NCBI GenBank assembly: GCA_030544215.1
Contig: JARZZO010000002.1
Span: 81,413,150-81,477,149 of the forward strand
Reading direction: 5' to 3'
Source of the DNA: Zantedeschia hybrid cultivar
Lineage: Eukaryota; Streptophyta; Magnoliopsida; Alismatales; Araceae
DNA length: 64,000 nucleotides
Shown: positions 34,831 to 46,294 of the stretch, piece after piece
Numbering within the stretch: position 1 is the stretch's first letter
Layout: the number at the start of each line of letters is the position of its first letter
Made by a program: the position numbers and the translations under genes
The notes under the pieces: generated by a model
Told to the model about the DNA's origin: nothing
Database searches by the model: none
What the model saw: only the letters and a program-made list of their open reading frames with translations

Positions 34831-35284
34831 AAGTAATACTGCGGCACGCAGAGCAGGAGGACATGTGTCGTGTACTGCGGCACACAGTGCCCTCTGATCT
34901 AGTAGATTGGACGGTTTACAGTGGGCCATTTTTCTTTTTCTTTTTTTTTTTATCGGCTTTTTTTAAAAAATTTAAAATGTCTGATAAAAAATTGAACGGT
35001 ACAATCAGAAAGTTTAAGTTGACTCCGAGTTAGTTGTATATTTTGTTTGAAAAGAATACTTTTGATACGCACCTCACCTCGGTTTGCATCTAAAGAAAAA
35101 AAAGTTTTTTTTTTAAAAATATATGGTTGACTTAGAGCCGACTCTAACTTCTAGATCATATCATCTGATTTTTGATTGGATATTCTAAAATTTTTTAAAA
35201 AATCTAACAAAAAAAAACCTGCTGTGGGCTGTTTGATCAGGAGGATTGGACGTGTGGTGTACTGCCGCGCAGCAGGCATCACTC
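34831..35284. mobile_element. Foldback MITE with GC-rich outer arms
   Basis: AAGTAATACTGCGGCACGC on the left pairs with CTGCCGCGCAGCAGGCATCACTC on the right; GTACTGC and TTGGACG blocks also pair further in. TTGTTACAA (34822-34830) and TTGTTAAAA (35285-35293) flank it (8 of 9 bases). The centre has inverted TTGACTCCGAGTTAG/CTTAGAGCCGACTC arms and T/A runs. Confidence 0.75.
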
Positions 35285-35520
35285 TTGTTAAAATAAGCAA
35301 CACTTGGGTCCACTCATTTAAACTCAAAGATTAAATGAGCTGATAGCCGAGCTTTGGCAGTTTCAAGCTTGGCAATTTTTTTTCTAAACCCTAAACACCA
35401 GTGTCCAGCTCAGATGGGTTCGAAGAAAAGATCCCATCCAAACCCACTTTGTCGGCTACAATGGTGTCAGAGTACAAATCACATTTCCACAAGTGTTAAG
35501 TGGTTTATACAAATATTTGT

Positions 35521-35797
35521 GAGAATAATATTTGCCGCAACGCTGTGCCCGCGGTTATGTGGTCAACTTTGACATTATACATATATTAAAAATTTAGAAG
35601 AAAAGAGGCTGCTTTAAGAAAGTCATTCATGCCATCGTTTTGTCTCATTATTTATTTTTTAAGATTTTTTTAATCATTCAATAAAAGATTGGATGGTATA
35701 GATGAGCTTCCATAAGATTGCCGCCTCCTTCTTTTTTTTTAAAAAAACACACCCTTGTTATAATAGCTGTCGAATCAAAATTGCAGTAAATATTACT
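35521..35797. mobile_element. Foldback-family MITE, short copy
   Basis: The left end GAGAATAATATTTGCCGC and right end TTGCAGTAAATATTACT are inverted repeats of the family type. The flanks AATATTTGT and ATATTTATA overlap partly. The interior has ATTCAATAAAAGATTGGATGG as in relatives. Confidence 0.55.
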
Positions 35798-36597
35798 ATA
35801 TTTATAAATCAAGAAATGACATCCCAGACACAAGCGTCCACAGGCAGCCGTGGTCGACAGCCAAAAAATAGATAGACCCATAAGAATGTATTCTAATAAG
35901 GTTAAGTTGTACTACGAGGTAACATGAGTTTGCCTCCTCCCTACTTTGAGAAGTTCCACAACTAAGAAGAAAGCAGCTATTGTTTTTATTGATTATTTGA
36001 TCAGATGCAAGTTGATAATCTTCTTGGAAATCAATGAGTTATTGAAGGGACTCCAAGCTGCCATTTGTGAACACTACTTACCATTTTTTGGGACTTTTGT
36101 AAACAACTTCTCACAAGATTCTATATTTTGTAGATAGACATCTATATGATTCATGTTTGCATATAACCCTCTTAATTATAGTGTTACTTTAATTATGTAG
36201 GTTTACTTTAAATTACATTTGAATTAAAATATTAACCTTACATATAATATGTAAAAGTTATTAAATCAAAATATTAATAATATCCTTAGTTAATGTCCAG
36301 ATACCTTACAAGAAAAATTGCCTAAAATTCCATCCATATCATAGTTAAGGGGATTACACAAATATGAATTATGCAAAGACTTATTTACAAATATAGAATC
36401 TTTTAAGAGGTTATTTGCAAAATTCCTTTTATTTTTAAATCACATAGTACAAGTGAAAGGTTCAAGTGATCTTTAAGTTTTAATAAATTTTTTAAAAAAA
36501 CGCTTTGTCGATGTGAGCCATTCACTTAGATAACAACGCACGTCAGCCAGCATATTATAACCCACCTCAGACTGTAAGGTGCATAAGTGGCAGCAAG

Positions 36598-37169
36598 TAA
36601 GAATGTAAAAGGATACATATCGGATCGAATAGTTGTTCTATCATTATCCTTATCCTATCAGTGACAAGTGTATCCTTATCTGTATCTTTATTCTCTTGTA
36701 TCTTTATCCTTTAAAATTGTTAGATATTATCGAAAATAGAATCATAAAGGTTAAATTATTGGACAACACTATGTGTGAACATAAGTTTAATCTTCTTAAT
36801 TCTCATAATTAATTATGAATCATGTGACATTGGTCCGAATGAACCTTGCATTCCTTGCAAACTATTGAATGAGAAAGAAAAAAGGCTAAAGGAATAGTGT
36901 TGACAATAAGACATGTAGTTATATAGGTATGTGTTTGACGATTTAATTAGAAATAAGAGTTTTAAATTAGATATGATCAATAGATAAGACGAGTGAAAGG
37001 AAATAAATAAATACTCGGATAATCGGACTCAGAAAAAAGTGTATCATTGTCTTTATCCTAAAGTTCAAATGCAAATAGTATCCTTATCGTTGTCTTTCAA
37101 TTCGTATCCTGTTATGACCTTTAAACTTTAGAAATGTGCGTGGATTTTTCGATACCATTTACATCCCTA
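36598..37169. mobile_element. hAT-like element with GGATA/TATCC-rich arms
   Basis: TAAGAATGTAAAAGGATAC and GATACCATTTACATCCCTA are weak inverted ends. The interior repeats TATCCTTATC-type motifs on both sides. It resembles the element at 10079-10723 in style but not in sequence. The target duplication is poor. Confidence 0.45.
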
Positions 37170-37234
37170 ATAACAAATATTACCCTCCAAATAAAAGAAG
37201 TAGGATAATTTCACACGAGTGGTAATGAGGCTTG

Positions 37235-37483
37235 GACGATCTTAGGTGTACGCAGGGCAAGTGGGAAAACTGATAATACTGAGAGTGGCAACCTCAGAGG
37301 TCTTATGTTCAATTCCTGGAGAAGTTGTATGTTCTATTCCAAGTTTACTATTGTAGGCGGTGTGATGTAACTAATATCAGTAAATAGTTCGCTAAGATTA
37401 AAATTTGAGTCATTGGATATTCTACTTTGAATCTTTAACTAACCAACTGTGCCACCTGCCGGTTAGAAAAAAATTAAAAAAGA
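37235..37483 (+). repeat. Probable SINE copy with conserved 3' end
   Basis: GGGCAAGTGGG and ATGTTCAATTCCTGG sit in A-box and B-box positions. The 3' part ends AACCAACTGTGCCACC.. followed by AGAAAAAAATTAAAAAAG, closely like the end of the SINE at 61823-62068 (AACCACTGTGCCACC then A-rich). The left border and target duplication are not resolved. Confidence 0.5.
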
Positions 37484-38239
37484 ATTTTTGCAAATAACTC
37501 CCTATAAGATTTTATATTTATAGATAATTCCATGCATAATTTAGATTTACATATAATCTCCTTAATTATAATGGTATTTACGAGACCTCTTTGATTATGT
37601 AATTTGTCTTGAATTTCATCTGAATTAAAATATTTCAATTTTAGATAAAAGTAGAAATTATTTTTTGGATGTTAAACATGTACAATAATCTTACGGATAG
37701 ATGCTTGTGTTTTTTCTTGTAAAGTGTTTGTATTCTAATTCAGGGTATTATTAACATTTTCATTAATAACTTCACATATTGCATATATAGAAATGATGTT
37801 TTAGTTCATATAAAATTTAAAATAAACTCAGATGAAAAAAAAGGTTCATGCTCTCAGATAGCCACGATGGCTGGATCGTGCAGGAAAAAGCACGTGTGGA
37901 GGGGGGATACGTGAGAAGTGGAAGGACCGAGGTCCCAGAAACAGGCTGGCATATCTGCTTGTCGGATCCTTCTGGGCGTCGCCAGCATGGATGCCAGCCG
38001 GACCGCAGGGCCATCGTCTACCGTGCCCGGTGTATCCAAACGCAGGAGCAGCGTTTTGTGTAACGTACCAGAGGCCCTGCCCTATCGGATTTCGGATTTC
38101 GATGTTAGTATGAGTAATGTTTGCTTTACGGAGGACCAATGTAGTAAGTTAAGTCAGTTTGTAATATCGGATATTATTGATCCATATGAATAAGTGATAT
38201 ATGAGTTAGACAATTTTTTTATAGGTGAGTCCGACAAAT

Positions 38240-38640
38240 ATTAAATGCGATGTAGAATTTTGAACGTGATAAATACACGCAAACATGATAAATATTTCAT
38301 AAACATAACATATATTATTTATCATGTTCACAAATTATTTATCATATATGAAAAATATTTGTCATTTCTACGTATTTGTGTGCAGATTTTTAGACATGAC
38401 AAATATTTTTTAAGCGTGACAAAAATTTCCTAGACATGACAAGCCTACAAAGTGTTTATCATGTATAAGAGTATTTGTCAACTCTGCACACATGTCTACA
38501 ACTTATGAACATGATAAATATTTTTCAGGCATATAATTGTCATGTGCACAAAATATTTATCGTAGTCGCATATATTTATCATATCCAGAATCTTACATGA
38601 CATTTAATATTTGTCTGACCTATTTATAAGATAATTAGTT
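38240..38640. repeat. Array of alternating inverted ATGACAAATATTT units, block 1
   Basis: Motifs such as ACATGACAAATATTT, CATGATAAATATTTCA and their reverse complements (AAATATTTGTCAT, TATTTATCATG) alternate every 30-50 bp. The same motifs fill 39090-39430. The pattern is neither a simple head-to-tail tandem nor a single hairpin. Confidence 0.6.
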
Positions 38641-39089
38641 AACCTATGTGTCACCAATGCATGTAGACCAATAATATCTTGCATTGTGCACTGCCCTTCA
38701 AATACAACAAAACATTATTCTGTTAGTATTATTCTTTTTTTGAGCACCCAAAGTATCAAAACCAGTCAGTTCCTCCGATGGACCAATGGGCTGTCTCCAC
38801 GTAATTTTGTGAGGTGAAACCCACGTGAACCTGGATGGTGGTAAAGATATCTTTTGGATTGGATTTTTTTGGACTTCTCCCTACCTAAATCCTGTGTGTT
38901 GTGCAATATCCTACATCATGTCCTATAAATGATGCAAATACTTTACCCCGATGTCAGAAGGTCTCTTCCTCAAAAAAAGAAGATTAAAAACGATTTCACT
39001 CTTATATGTTGAGTTTTACTCACTGGCTGTCAATACAAAGAAATTATTTTAATTTTCTTTTAAATTGGCCTCAATCTAGTCTACATGTT
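38641..39089. other. Spacer between the two ATGACAAATATTT blocks
   Basis: No gene or clear repeat. An A-rich run follows CTCTTCCTC near 38965. Confidence 0.4.
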
Positions 39090-39430
39090 TAGTTTGATTT
39101 TAGACGTGACAAATACTTCGTATGTATGAGAAATATCATTTGCTATGTCTATGGAGCATTTGTCATTCCTAAAAAAATATTTGCCATACTTATAAATTTG
39201 TATACACGTGTAAGAATGACAAATATATTTCAGACATGATAAATATTTCATGGACGTGACAAATACTGTTTGTTATGCTTACAAAGTATTTCTCATGTTG
39301 AAAATACTTGTCACGACTAAAAATTTGTACATAAATATTTAAAGATGACAAATATTTCTTATTTCTTAAGATGATGAATATATCTACAAAATATTTGTGA
39401 GGTGTACGTACTTTTGTAGTGCTCAAAACT
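39090..39430. repeat. Array of alternating inverted ATGACAAATATTT units, block 2
   Basis: This is the same motif set as 38240-38640: TAGACGTGACAAATACTT, CATTTGTCATTCC, GAATGACAAATATATTTC, GACATGATAAATATTTCA and AAATATTTGT. The two blocks could be arms of one larger foldback element with 38641-39089 as loop. Confidence 0.6.
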
Positions 39431-40379
39431 TTTTACCCACATTTTAATACTTTGTGTTACTTTACCTATGAAAAGAACTGCCGAACCGACGTGATCCTAT
39501 CTAAGTGGACCAATGCCCTTGTCTGCTGCCTATTCACATGAACGAATGAATAGGTCGTCATCTCGTTAGCAAGTGATATAATTAATTCGTTTTGACCTAT
39601 CATTGGCATAAACCAGAATAATCCGACCGGCAGCAGGGGTTATTATTTCCATCCCTCTTAAAGAAGGGATGCGTACTCTACCCCCATAGCAGAGAGAAAC
39701 TCTCCATGCATAGTAGATAGAGAGAGCTGAAGGTACTTAGTGCCAATTGTCGTATTTTAAAATCTGAACTCTTGAGAAAATCTAAATAATTATATGAGAC
39801 ATATTGTCATTTATTTTCACTATAGATAATTTCACCTTCTTCAAGAAAGTTGGAATCTTAAAATCTGTCGAGTATTGGAAACAATTTAGGACACATTGAT
39901 CATGGTGGAGGATTTGCTGCCCGACTGCATGCACTAGCAGACTGGTAGATATTGATGAGCTTGTAGTCATAAGGGAAGTTTCTCAGACATTTTTCTTTGA
40001 TCAATTTGGAATAAAACTAAATTTCCTGCTAAAGAACAACTGGGAATTGATATTTTTGTAGCAAACCTCATAAAAAATGAACTCTGACTTGAATACCCCT
40101 TGAGACGAATTATGAATGTCCTCTTTCTCGTCTCTCAACTCGAATTTTACTAGTACAACACAACCACTTTTGTTCCTCCAAAAATGCAGAATCTATCACA
40201 AATTTTAATGTTCGGAATCAAAGTGGAACCTGTTCCCGGCGCTGCCACGGCAAGGAATCCTGGTCAAATCGTATCAAACCCACCCATGTGAAATCATGTT
40301 TCCTCCTCAAATCAAAACATGTGAGATTCTTTAAGAATTTTAAATACTTGGGAGAGAGGAGGAAGAACCTTTCATTTCT

Positions 40380-40810
40380 TTGGCATATATACCTGGTACC
40401 GCAGGGAATGTGCCATGTGTGGCCCTGATCTCTCTCTCTCATCCCATGTGTCTGATGCTGATTGAGAAGTCTGGGAAGGAGGCTCTGCTAGCCAGAAGAC
40501 ACTGCAGGGCCCAGGAGTTTCCAATCAAGGTCTCTTCCGAAGCCCCTGCAAGCGAAGGAAACAATGGGGGACACCCACTGAGAGCTCTGGAGTCTGGGCG
40601 GCTCTCAGACTGGAAGACAGGTGAGGGAAGAGGGCGGCTGCAATGGCCATTCCCAGTAGCTGCACTCTGCTGCGCCAACGGGGGCACCACAGGGACCTGG
40701 CGGGCAGTGGCCCCGCCGGTGGAGGCGACTCTGGTGTCCTCCCAGTGCCATGGGAGGGGGTTGGGGTGTCGGGAGGCTGTGAACTGCACGAGGAGATGAC
40801 ATTTTTTGAA
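40380..40810. other. Isolated GC-rich island of unknown nature
   Basis: Composition rises well above the AT-rich flanks, and long open frames exist on both strands, as expected in GC-rich sequence. A good donor-like ACAG|GTGAGG is at 40619-40624. No protein family was recognised in any frame. It could be an exon of a non-coding or lineage-specific transcript, or a captured gene fragment. Confidence 0.3.
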
Positions 40811-40933
40811 CTTCTCTTTCTAACTTACGTCTTTACTATCGTACAAATATGAGTAAATTAAGTATTTTTTTATTGTAAATGACATATTTACTTATGTCTT
40901 TTTATGTGAATAAAGACATACCATATGAATTAA

Positions 40934-41298
40934 GAGCAATACTAGCTGCACTGTAGGTGTAGTGAAATTCTATTTTTTTATTTTTTTTTAAAAATTTATA
41001 GACGGGTCTATCATGTCCGACATGTCTGTATAATTTGATTTTTTTTAATAATTTAAAAAAAGTTAAAAAATAAAAAATCGAACCCAATGAATAATGAAAA
41101 ATAACTTTAATAGACCGAGTCCAATAAAAGGGAGATTCGATATTTGATTTTTCAAATTTTTTTATATTGTTTTATCAAACATAGGGTTATACAGTCATGT
41201 TGTCGTGATGGACCCGATATCCAAAAAAATAAAAAAAATAAAAAAATAAAAAATAAGATTACACCCTATGGAAATTGCTGCACCACAAATATTACTCT
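40934..41298. mobile_element. Foldback MITE
   Basis: GAGCAATACTAGCTGCACTGTAGGTGTAGTGAAATT pairs, imperfectly, with the right arm GTTACACCC/CTGCACCACAAATATTACTC. The core has the family CAATGAATAATGAAAAATA..CCGAGTCCAATAAA centre. The flanks ATGAATTAA (40925-40933) and ATGATGTAA (41299-41307) match at 7 of 9 bases. Confidence 0.7.
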
Positions 41299-41345
41299 AT
41301 GATGTAAACCAAGAAGTTTAGAAAATCTCATATCATGCTCTGCGT

Positions 41346-41611
41346 CAATTTGATTGGAGAATATGAGAATAATAAGAGCGAATAAAGAGAGGATAAACTT
41401 AATTTTGCTTTAACCAGGAGAATAACTTATACCGGTGCAAATTAACGTATTCGGGGAATAAGAAGAATAAGTCATCACACTCTAGATCCAAGACTTACTT
41501 ATTATTTTTATTTCATCAGTGGGCTCACAAAATTATCAAATCGAAATACTTCTTATTCTAATATACGTCATTCCGTCATACGTAATAACTTATTCCGCAA
41601 ACAAAGTCTTG
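41346..41611. mobile_element. Dispersed MITE-like repeat, copy 2 (AGAATAAG type)
   Basis: It is a diverged copy of 34022-34305: TTTGATTGGAGAATA on the left, CTTATACCGGTGCA inside, TATACGTCATTCCGTCA and CTTATTCCGCAAACAAAGT on the right. Confidence 0.6.
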
Positions 41612-42339
41612 GAGTTATGTGAGACTCTATTATGCATTCATCATATGTAATGCCTTCTACTGGAGTTAACTAAAGCAAATACACACAATATGTGATACGC
41701 ATTCATGAAAAGGTAAAAAGCACCCGAGTTGCATACGCGCACATTGATAAATATAGTTACAGTGAACCAACAAGTATAATACGTTAAATATATAATTTTA
41801 TGCATTAATATAAAATATTCCATTTAATTTTTTTCTTACATGTTTGAAAAATAGCTAGAACATTAAAATTTGGATAGTAACATTGTTCAATATATCTTTT
41901 CGTATATAAATATTTATTTTATCAAATACATTATCTGAATATATGAAATTACTCACCTTATGAAATATAGTTATTGATATACAGCTAATTAGAAATATTT
42001 AAAGTATTTATGTATTCAGATGGATTTGTTGCAGCAGCGCGAAATTATCAAGAAAAATAGATGAAGGTGATAGCATACGAGCTCTCTCTAATGGGGAGGG
42101 TAGGTCTTGTAGACGCCTTTAGGCCCTAGTCAATCTCGTCAGTTTACAAACAAAGATGCCTATGGATGTGCTCCATATCTGTTTGACCCGTTTCCATGTA
42201 TATATAAAACTTGCAGATCGTACTATTGCTTGTGAGACTTCCATTTTAATGAAAAAAGCTTCTAATTAGCAATCTGCGTGACACGGACACCGGCGCGTTC
42301 AGCCAAACTCATGTTGGACGCAATATCACTTTTTTAGTC

Positions 42340-44464
42340 TAGTCGTACTGTTTTGAAGAAAAATCCATCTCAAACTCCACTGTCCATGGCATCCTCCTCA
42401 CTCCTCACGTTAATTTATTGCTATTATTTGCTCTTCCCCCCTTGGGAATCTGCCATTATAACCCGACTCAGCCGGGCCCATGATGATTACTGCAAGTCTG
42501 TGGGAATTATACTTGTACGGCCAGGAAGGAGTTGTGAAGGGTGGGGAGGGGGTGGGTTTGGTTTAATGGAGTTGGAGTTTAGATGAACACCGGTGTAAGA
42601 AGTGGACAGTGTTCTTGCTCCCACCAGCGGCAGCAGCAGCAGCAAAGCGAAGGTGGGCAAAGCGAGAGTTGGGAGTGTGCCACAGCTAAGCAGAACAGTT
42701 CTCTCCCCCTCTTCATATCTCCATTATCGCTGCTCGTAAGGGCACCTCTCCCCTTCAACCCCACCACAGCCACAGGATCCTCGTCATCTTCTTCTTCCTC
42801 ACTCTTCCCCTGCCTTTCTTCCCACTCCCTAACTTTTGTCACGTGAAGGAGCTCTCCTGTGTGTCAGAGCTGTCCCCATTCTTTTGTTTCCTTCTTGCAA
42901 GATTCATACACTGGTATGAAGTGATGTCTTTGATGGGATAACATCAGAACACTCCATCTAATAACTCACTCTCTCTCTTCCAGACAGTCCCAGGTCACAA
43001 GCATCATATGCTCTTCTCGCAGCACGGTAGCAAGAGCCGCTGCTGCAAGGCCACCTCCCACAGGTGTGTACCTGGATTCACAGGGGTGGTGAAAGCTACA
43101 ACTGTCACCTTAAGCGGCTTCAAAAACTTAGGAAAGAGTCACGGTACGAAGCCGAGGTATCTTTCGATTCTTTCCCGTTCTTTTTTAAGCCTCACCACTG
43201 CACCCCCAGGCCTTCCCCCTCAAAGCTGCCCCGGTCCGCGCAGGCCCTCGAGACGTGCGTCGCCTCTGCTGATCTCATTTATTAATAACATCCCGGCAAT
43301 CTATCCATCTATCCCCATCACGGCCTGCTAGTACAGCGGTGGTAAAAAACCCCACAGTTGAACAGTGCAAAGCGTAAGTTACTGGCCTCTCCAGTTTCTA
43401 ACAACGGGCTGGAGACTTTTTATCTTCCCCCAGGGCAGCGGCGTTGCCATAGCTGGAAAGGCTGGGTGGTAGGCTGGCGGCCGAGGCCCATCTATGCTCT
43501 AGTGGTTACTGTGCACAGATGGTGATGTGAAGTGCAAAACCATAAGGAGATGTGACTGCGCGCCCGGTGCGCGCCAATGGGGCCATGTAGCATGAGATGT
43601 GGTCTGGGCAGGGAGAACACCCCGCCGGTCGGCCCCTGCGCCAGCAGGTGATCAGCGCTTCGGCCATCCATCACGTAAATGCTGAAAACGAAAGGTGCAT
43701 GCAGAGACGACCAGTGGGTGTGTGGGGAGGCAGAGGCAGATGGGCGGCTGCGATGATAAGGTTTGTGGAAGGAGGGAGATCTTTGTTTAGACAGACGGGT
43801 GACAAGGCGACACGTATACTCTATCCTGTGCATGGGGAGTGTGCAGGGAGGTGGGCTAGAGAGAAAGGTGTTTGTAAGTATGTGCATCACATGCACTGTG
43901 CATGTGTGTGCGGGCGTGAGGGAGGGGGGTGGTGGAGGACCACCGTGGGGAGGGGAAAGCCACGCCTAGCGGCTGCTGCTGCAGCAGCAGCGGGTGGAGA
44001 CGTCTCTTTTATTGCGAACAGGGAGCGCCGGTCGCTCCTCAACAGCCGACAGCAGCCGCCGGTCCGAGAAGGGGGGAACCAGGGGCAAACCCCAAGCCCT
44101 ACCAGAGTTCAACAGTGTGGGTGGTGGGGGGAAATCCCCTCCCTAACCTGTTGCAGTGCTGCAGGGGGGGGGGTGCTGGGGCTGCCGGTGCATGGGCGCC
44201 CTGGTGCCCGGCCCATCACGTGTGGCCACTGCTTGTCAGCAAAAGGAGCAACAGGGGAGGGAGAGAGGGTGCTCCAGGCCCAGGATCTCCTTCTCCCCTG
44301 CTCTGCCTCATCCTTTAAGCCCTGGTTGAAGAGCTTCTGCTAATGAGGACTCCCTGGGCTGCCCTTTCCCTTTCTTCCCCCGGAAGACGGCTAGGTGGGG
44401 GTGGAGCAACAACCTGTCCAGGGCCCTCCACTGACAAGCAAAAGCGCTCGCACAGAGAGAGAGA

Positions 44465-44499
<35 letters not shown>

Positions 44500-44650
44500 G
44501 TTCTTTCTGGGGGGTGGTGGTAGGAGGTGGCGAGTGTGGAGGGGGCGGGGGCACCATTAATGGTGGCTCCTGCCCGCAGGGGAGAGTTATTAGGAGTGTC
44601 GGCGAAGGGATGTTTCCTGAGGTAGGGGGGTGTTTTGCTGGCCCCAACCA
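42340..44650. other. GC-rich region upstream of the GRF gene
   Basis: This is a long stretch of raised GC with many overlapping open frames on both strands, none recognised as a known family. Splice-like signals are present (CTCTCTTCCAG near 42982, CTCCCACAG|GTGTGT near 43062), so parts may be transcribed, perhaps as far-upstream leader exons or a non-coding RNA. The (GA)n tract lies at 44454-44498. It contains a CAG run (42627-42640) and GC-rich ribbons but no convincing protein. Confidence 0.35.
44454..44498. repeat. (GA)n microsatellite
   Basis: About 22 GA units with one GGGA interruption. Confidence 0.9.
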
Positions 44651-44933
44651 CGAATGATTTACCCTTATCTAGCCAGCCCATGCTCCTCCTCCTCGTGCTC
44701 ATGCTTGGAAAGAGCAGGCCCATGATGGGTGATAAGCTCCTCTCTGCCATGGCGTAATCCAACCGGCTTGTATTAGTTATAACACCAATTAGAACACTTA
44801 TCGTGGTTATCTCGATCATTAATCTCTCTATCAAGGTGCATTGCGCCGTGGTCCCGGCAGAGATCAAAATGGGTAATAACCCGATTCCAGCAGCTGCACC
44901 CACAATGGTGTTCCAACCCTTTTCACTACCCAT
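44601..44933 (-). other. Unassigned minus-strand open frame with a hydrophobic start
   Basis: An ATG at 44933 on the minus strand opens about 180 codons. The first 75 or so look protein-like (MGSEKGWNTIVGAAAGIG.., then ERLMIEITTISVLIGVITN), with two hydrophobic stretches. The frame then runs into Ser/Leu low complexity encoded by the GA microsatellite. No family was recognised and the downstream part is not credible, so this is recorded as a possible gene fragment only. Confidence 0.2.
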
Positions 44934-45574
44934 TCAAACCTGGTGCCGGTAGACTCCAGAGTTGGACCATTGCCGTTTGTGAAAGGCAGCTGTTTTGTTG
45001 CTTTGCTCTTCTGTCCTCAGCCGTTTGATGGGTGGAGATACCGAAAACTTGTTAATTCGGATAGATCTAAGGGATGGGGTTGCCTTATCCCAATGTCCAG
45101 TCATCAGACGGCAAGAACTGATGGTGCAATCAAACTCCTAGAAGTGTGTCTTGTCACATCTTACCTAGAAAGGTGAGCCTTCTCTACAAACAAATAAACA
45201 AAGGTTGGAAAACGAACGCGTTTTACTTTCCCTGGCGGAAATATTGATCCCAATACATTATAAGAAAAGGTTAATAAAAGAAGAGGGTAGAAAAAGTGGG
45301 GCTTAGTGGTACGAAAATTTTTACTGCAGGAAGGATATATTCGTTGTGGAGGGGGGAGAGACGAGAGAATCATATAAAATAGTACAAAACATTCAAAAGA
45401 GTAGAGGGCTTCTATGTGTCGTTGTCTACCATATTCAAATGTTTTCCCAAAATTATCACTTTTTGTGTTGTTTTGCCAAGCACTGTGCCCAAGCTGCCTC
45501 CTTTCCCAACACAAACCTCACAGTTTCGGACAGAGAGGCCAATCCACCGGACAATACCAATCCCCCACACCGCG

Positions 45575-45596
45575 CTCTCTCTCTCTCTCTCTCTCT
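45575..45596. repeat. (CT)n microsatellite upstream of GRF
   Basis: Eleven CT units. Further CT tracts lie at 45833-45858 and around 46125-46160 in the presumed promoter and leader. Confidence 0.85.
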
Positions 45597-45832
45597 AACT
45601 CCTTCCCTCTCACCTGCTCCTCCCATCTCCACTTGGGCTTTTCCCTCTCTATCTCGCTACTCTGTCAAGACTCCAGCACATCAGCATCCCTTCTTTGCAC
45701 ACCAAAAGAGAAGGGAACGAGAAGAAAGAGAAAAAAAAAAGGCAGAAAAACCAGCACACGGCGCATCTTCCTACTTCCTCTCAGCATTTATAGCCGGCAG
45801 CATCCATATCCCCTCACCATTCTTCCCATCTT

Positions 45833-45858
45833 TCTCTCTCTCTCTCTCTCTCTCTCTC
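45833..45858. repeat. (CT)n microsatellite near the GRF promoter
   Basis: Thirteen CT units, about 35 bp before a TATA-like box. CT-rich tracts near the start site are common in plant promoters. Confidence 0.85.
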
Positions 45859-45891
45859 ATCTATCTAAAATGCCTCTGTGCCTCTTCTGGC

Positions 45892-45898
45892 TATAAAG
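45892..45898 (+). promoter_or_regulatory. Candidate TATA box of the GRF gene
   Basis: TATAAAG in GGCTATAAAGGG is the best TATA match upstream of the GRF start. It would put transcription near 45925 and give a leader of about 370 nt that includes more CT-rich sequence. Inferred from sequence only. Confidence 0.45.
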
Positions 45899-46294
45899 GG
45901 CTCTCTCATCGATCCCTACGAGCAGGGGCTCCTTTCTTCCGGCCCCCATTGCAGCTACCCCTTTCTGTTGTGTGGGAATGGCGGAGCCCTGCGCGCCTCC
46001 CTTGCTGGCGGAGTACGAGACCCCCATTTTTTTCCGCTTCTTGTTCTACTCCCTCTGCTCCTGCTGCTGCGGCCCTGCGCGGCTAATCTGAGACCCTGCA
46101 GCCTTTTCCTGTTGTTTCCCTGCCTCTCCCTCTCTCTCTCTGCTATCCCTCTCTCTCTTTCTTCTCTGTGCACATCTTTTTTTTATTGCAGGCAGCCGGT
46201 TGGGAGGTGGGCAGGGGCCAGAAGCCCTAGAGAGTTAAGGGGGTGGGGGAGGGGGGTTTAACTAGCAAAAGCGGCGGAGTGGGGGTGGGAGCAG

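Noticed and set aside
35455..35475. TGGTGTCAGAG, resembling a tRNA-Met primer-binding site
   Set aside because: No LTR-like repeats were found on either side, so a single short match is not enough for a retroelement call.
37817..38193. Overlapping open frames of 60-97 codons
   Set aside because: All are short, on both strands of a locally GC-rich patch, with no family motif or splice partners.
43597..44343. 248-codon plus-strand open frame
   Set aside because: Low-complexity, GC-driven composition with Ala and Gly runs and no domain; the other two frames are also open over much of it.
45346..46261. Ser/Leu-rich open frames upstream of GRF
   Set aside because: They are produced by CT microsatellites in the promoter and leader.
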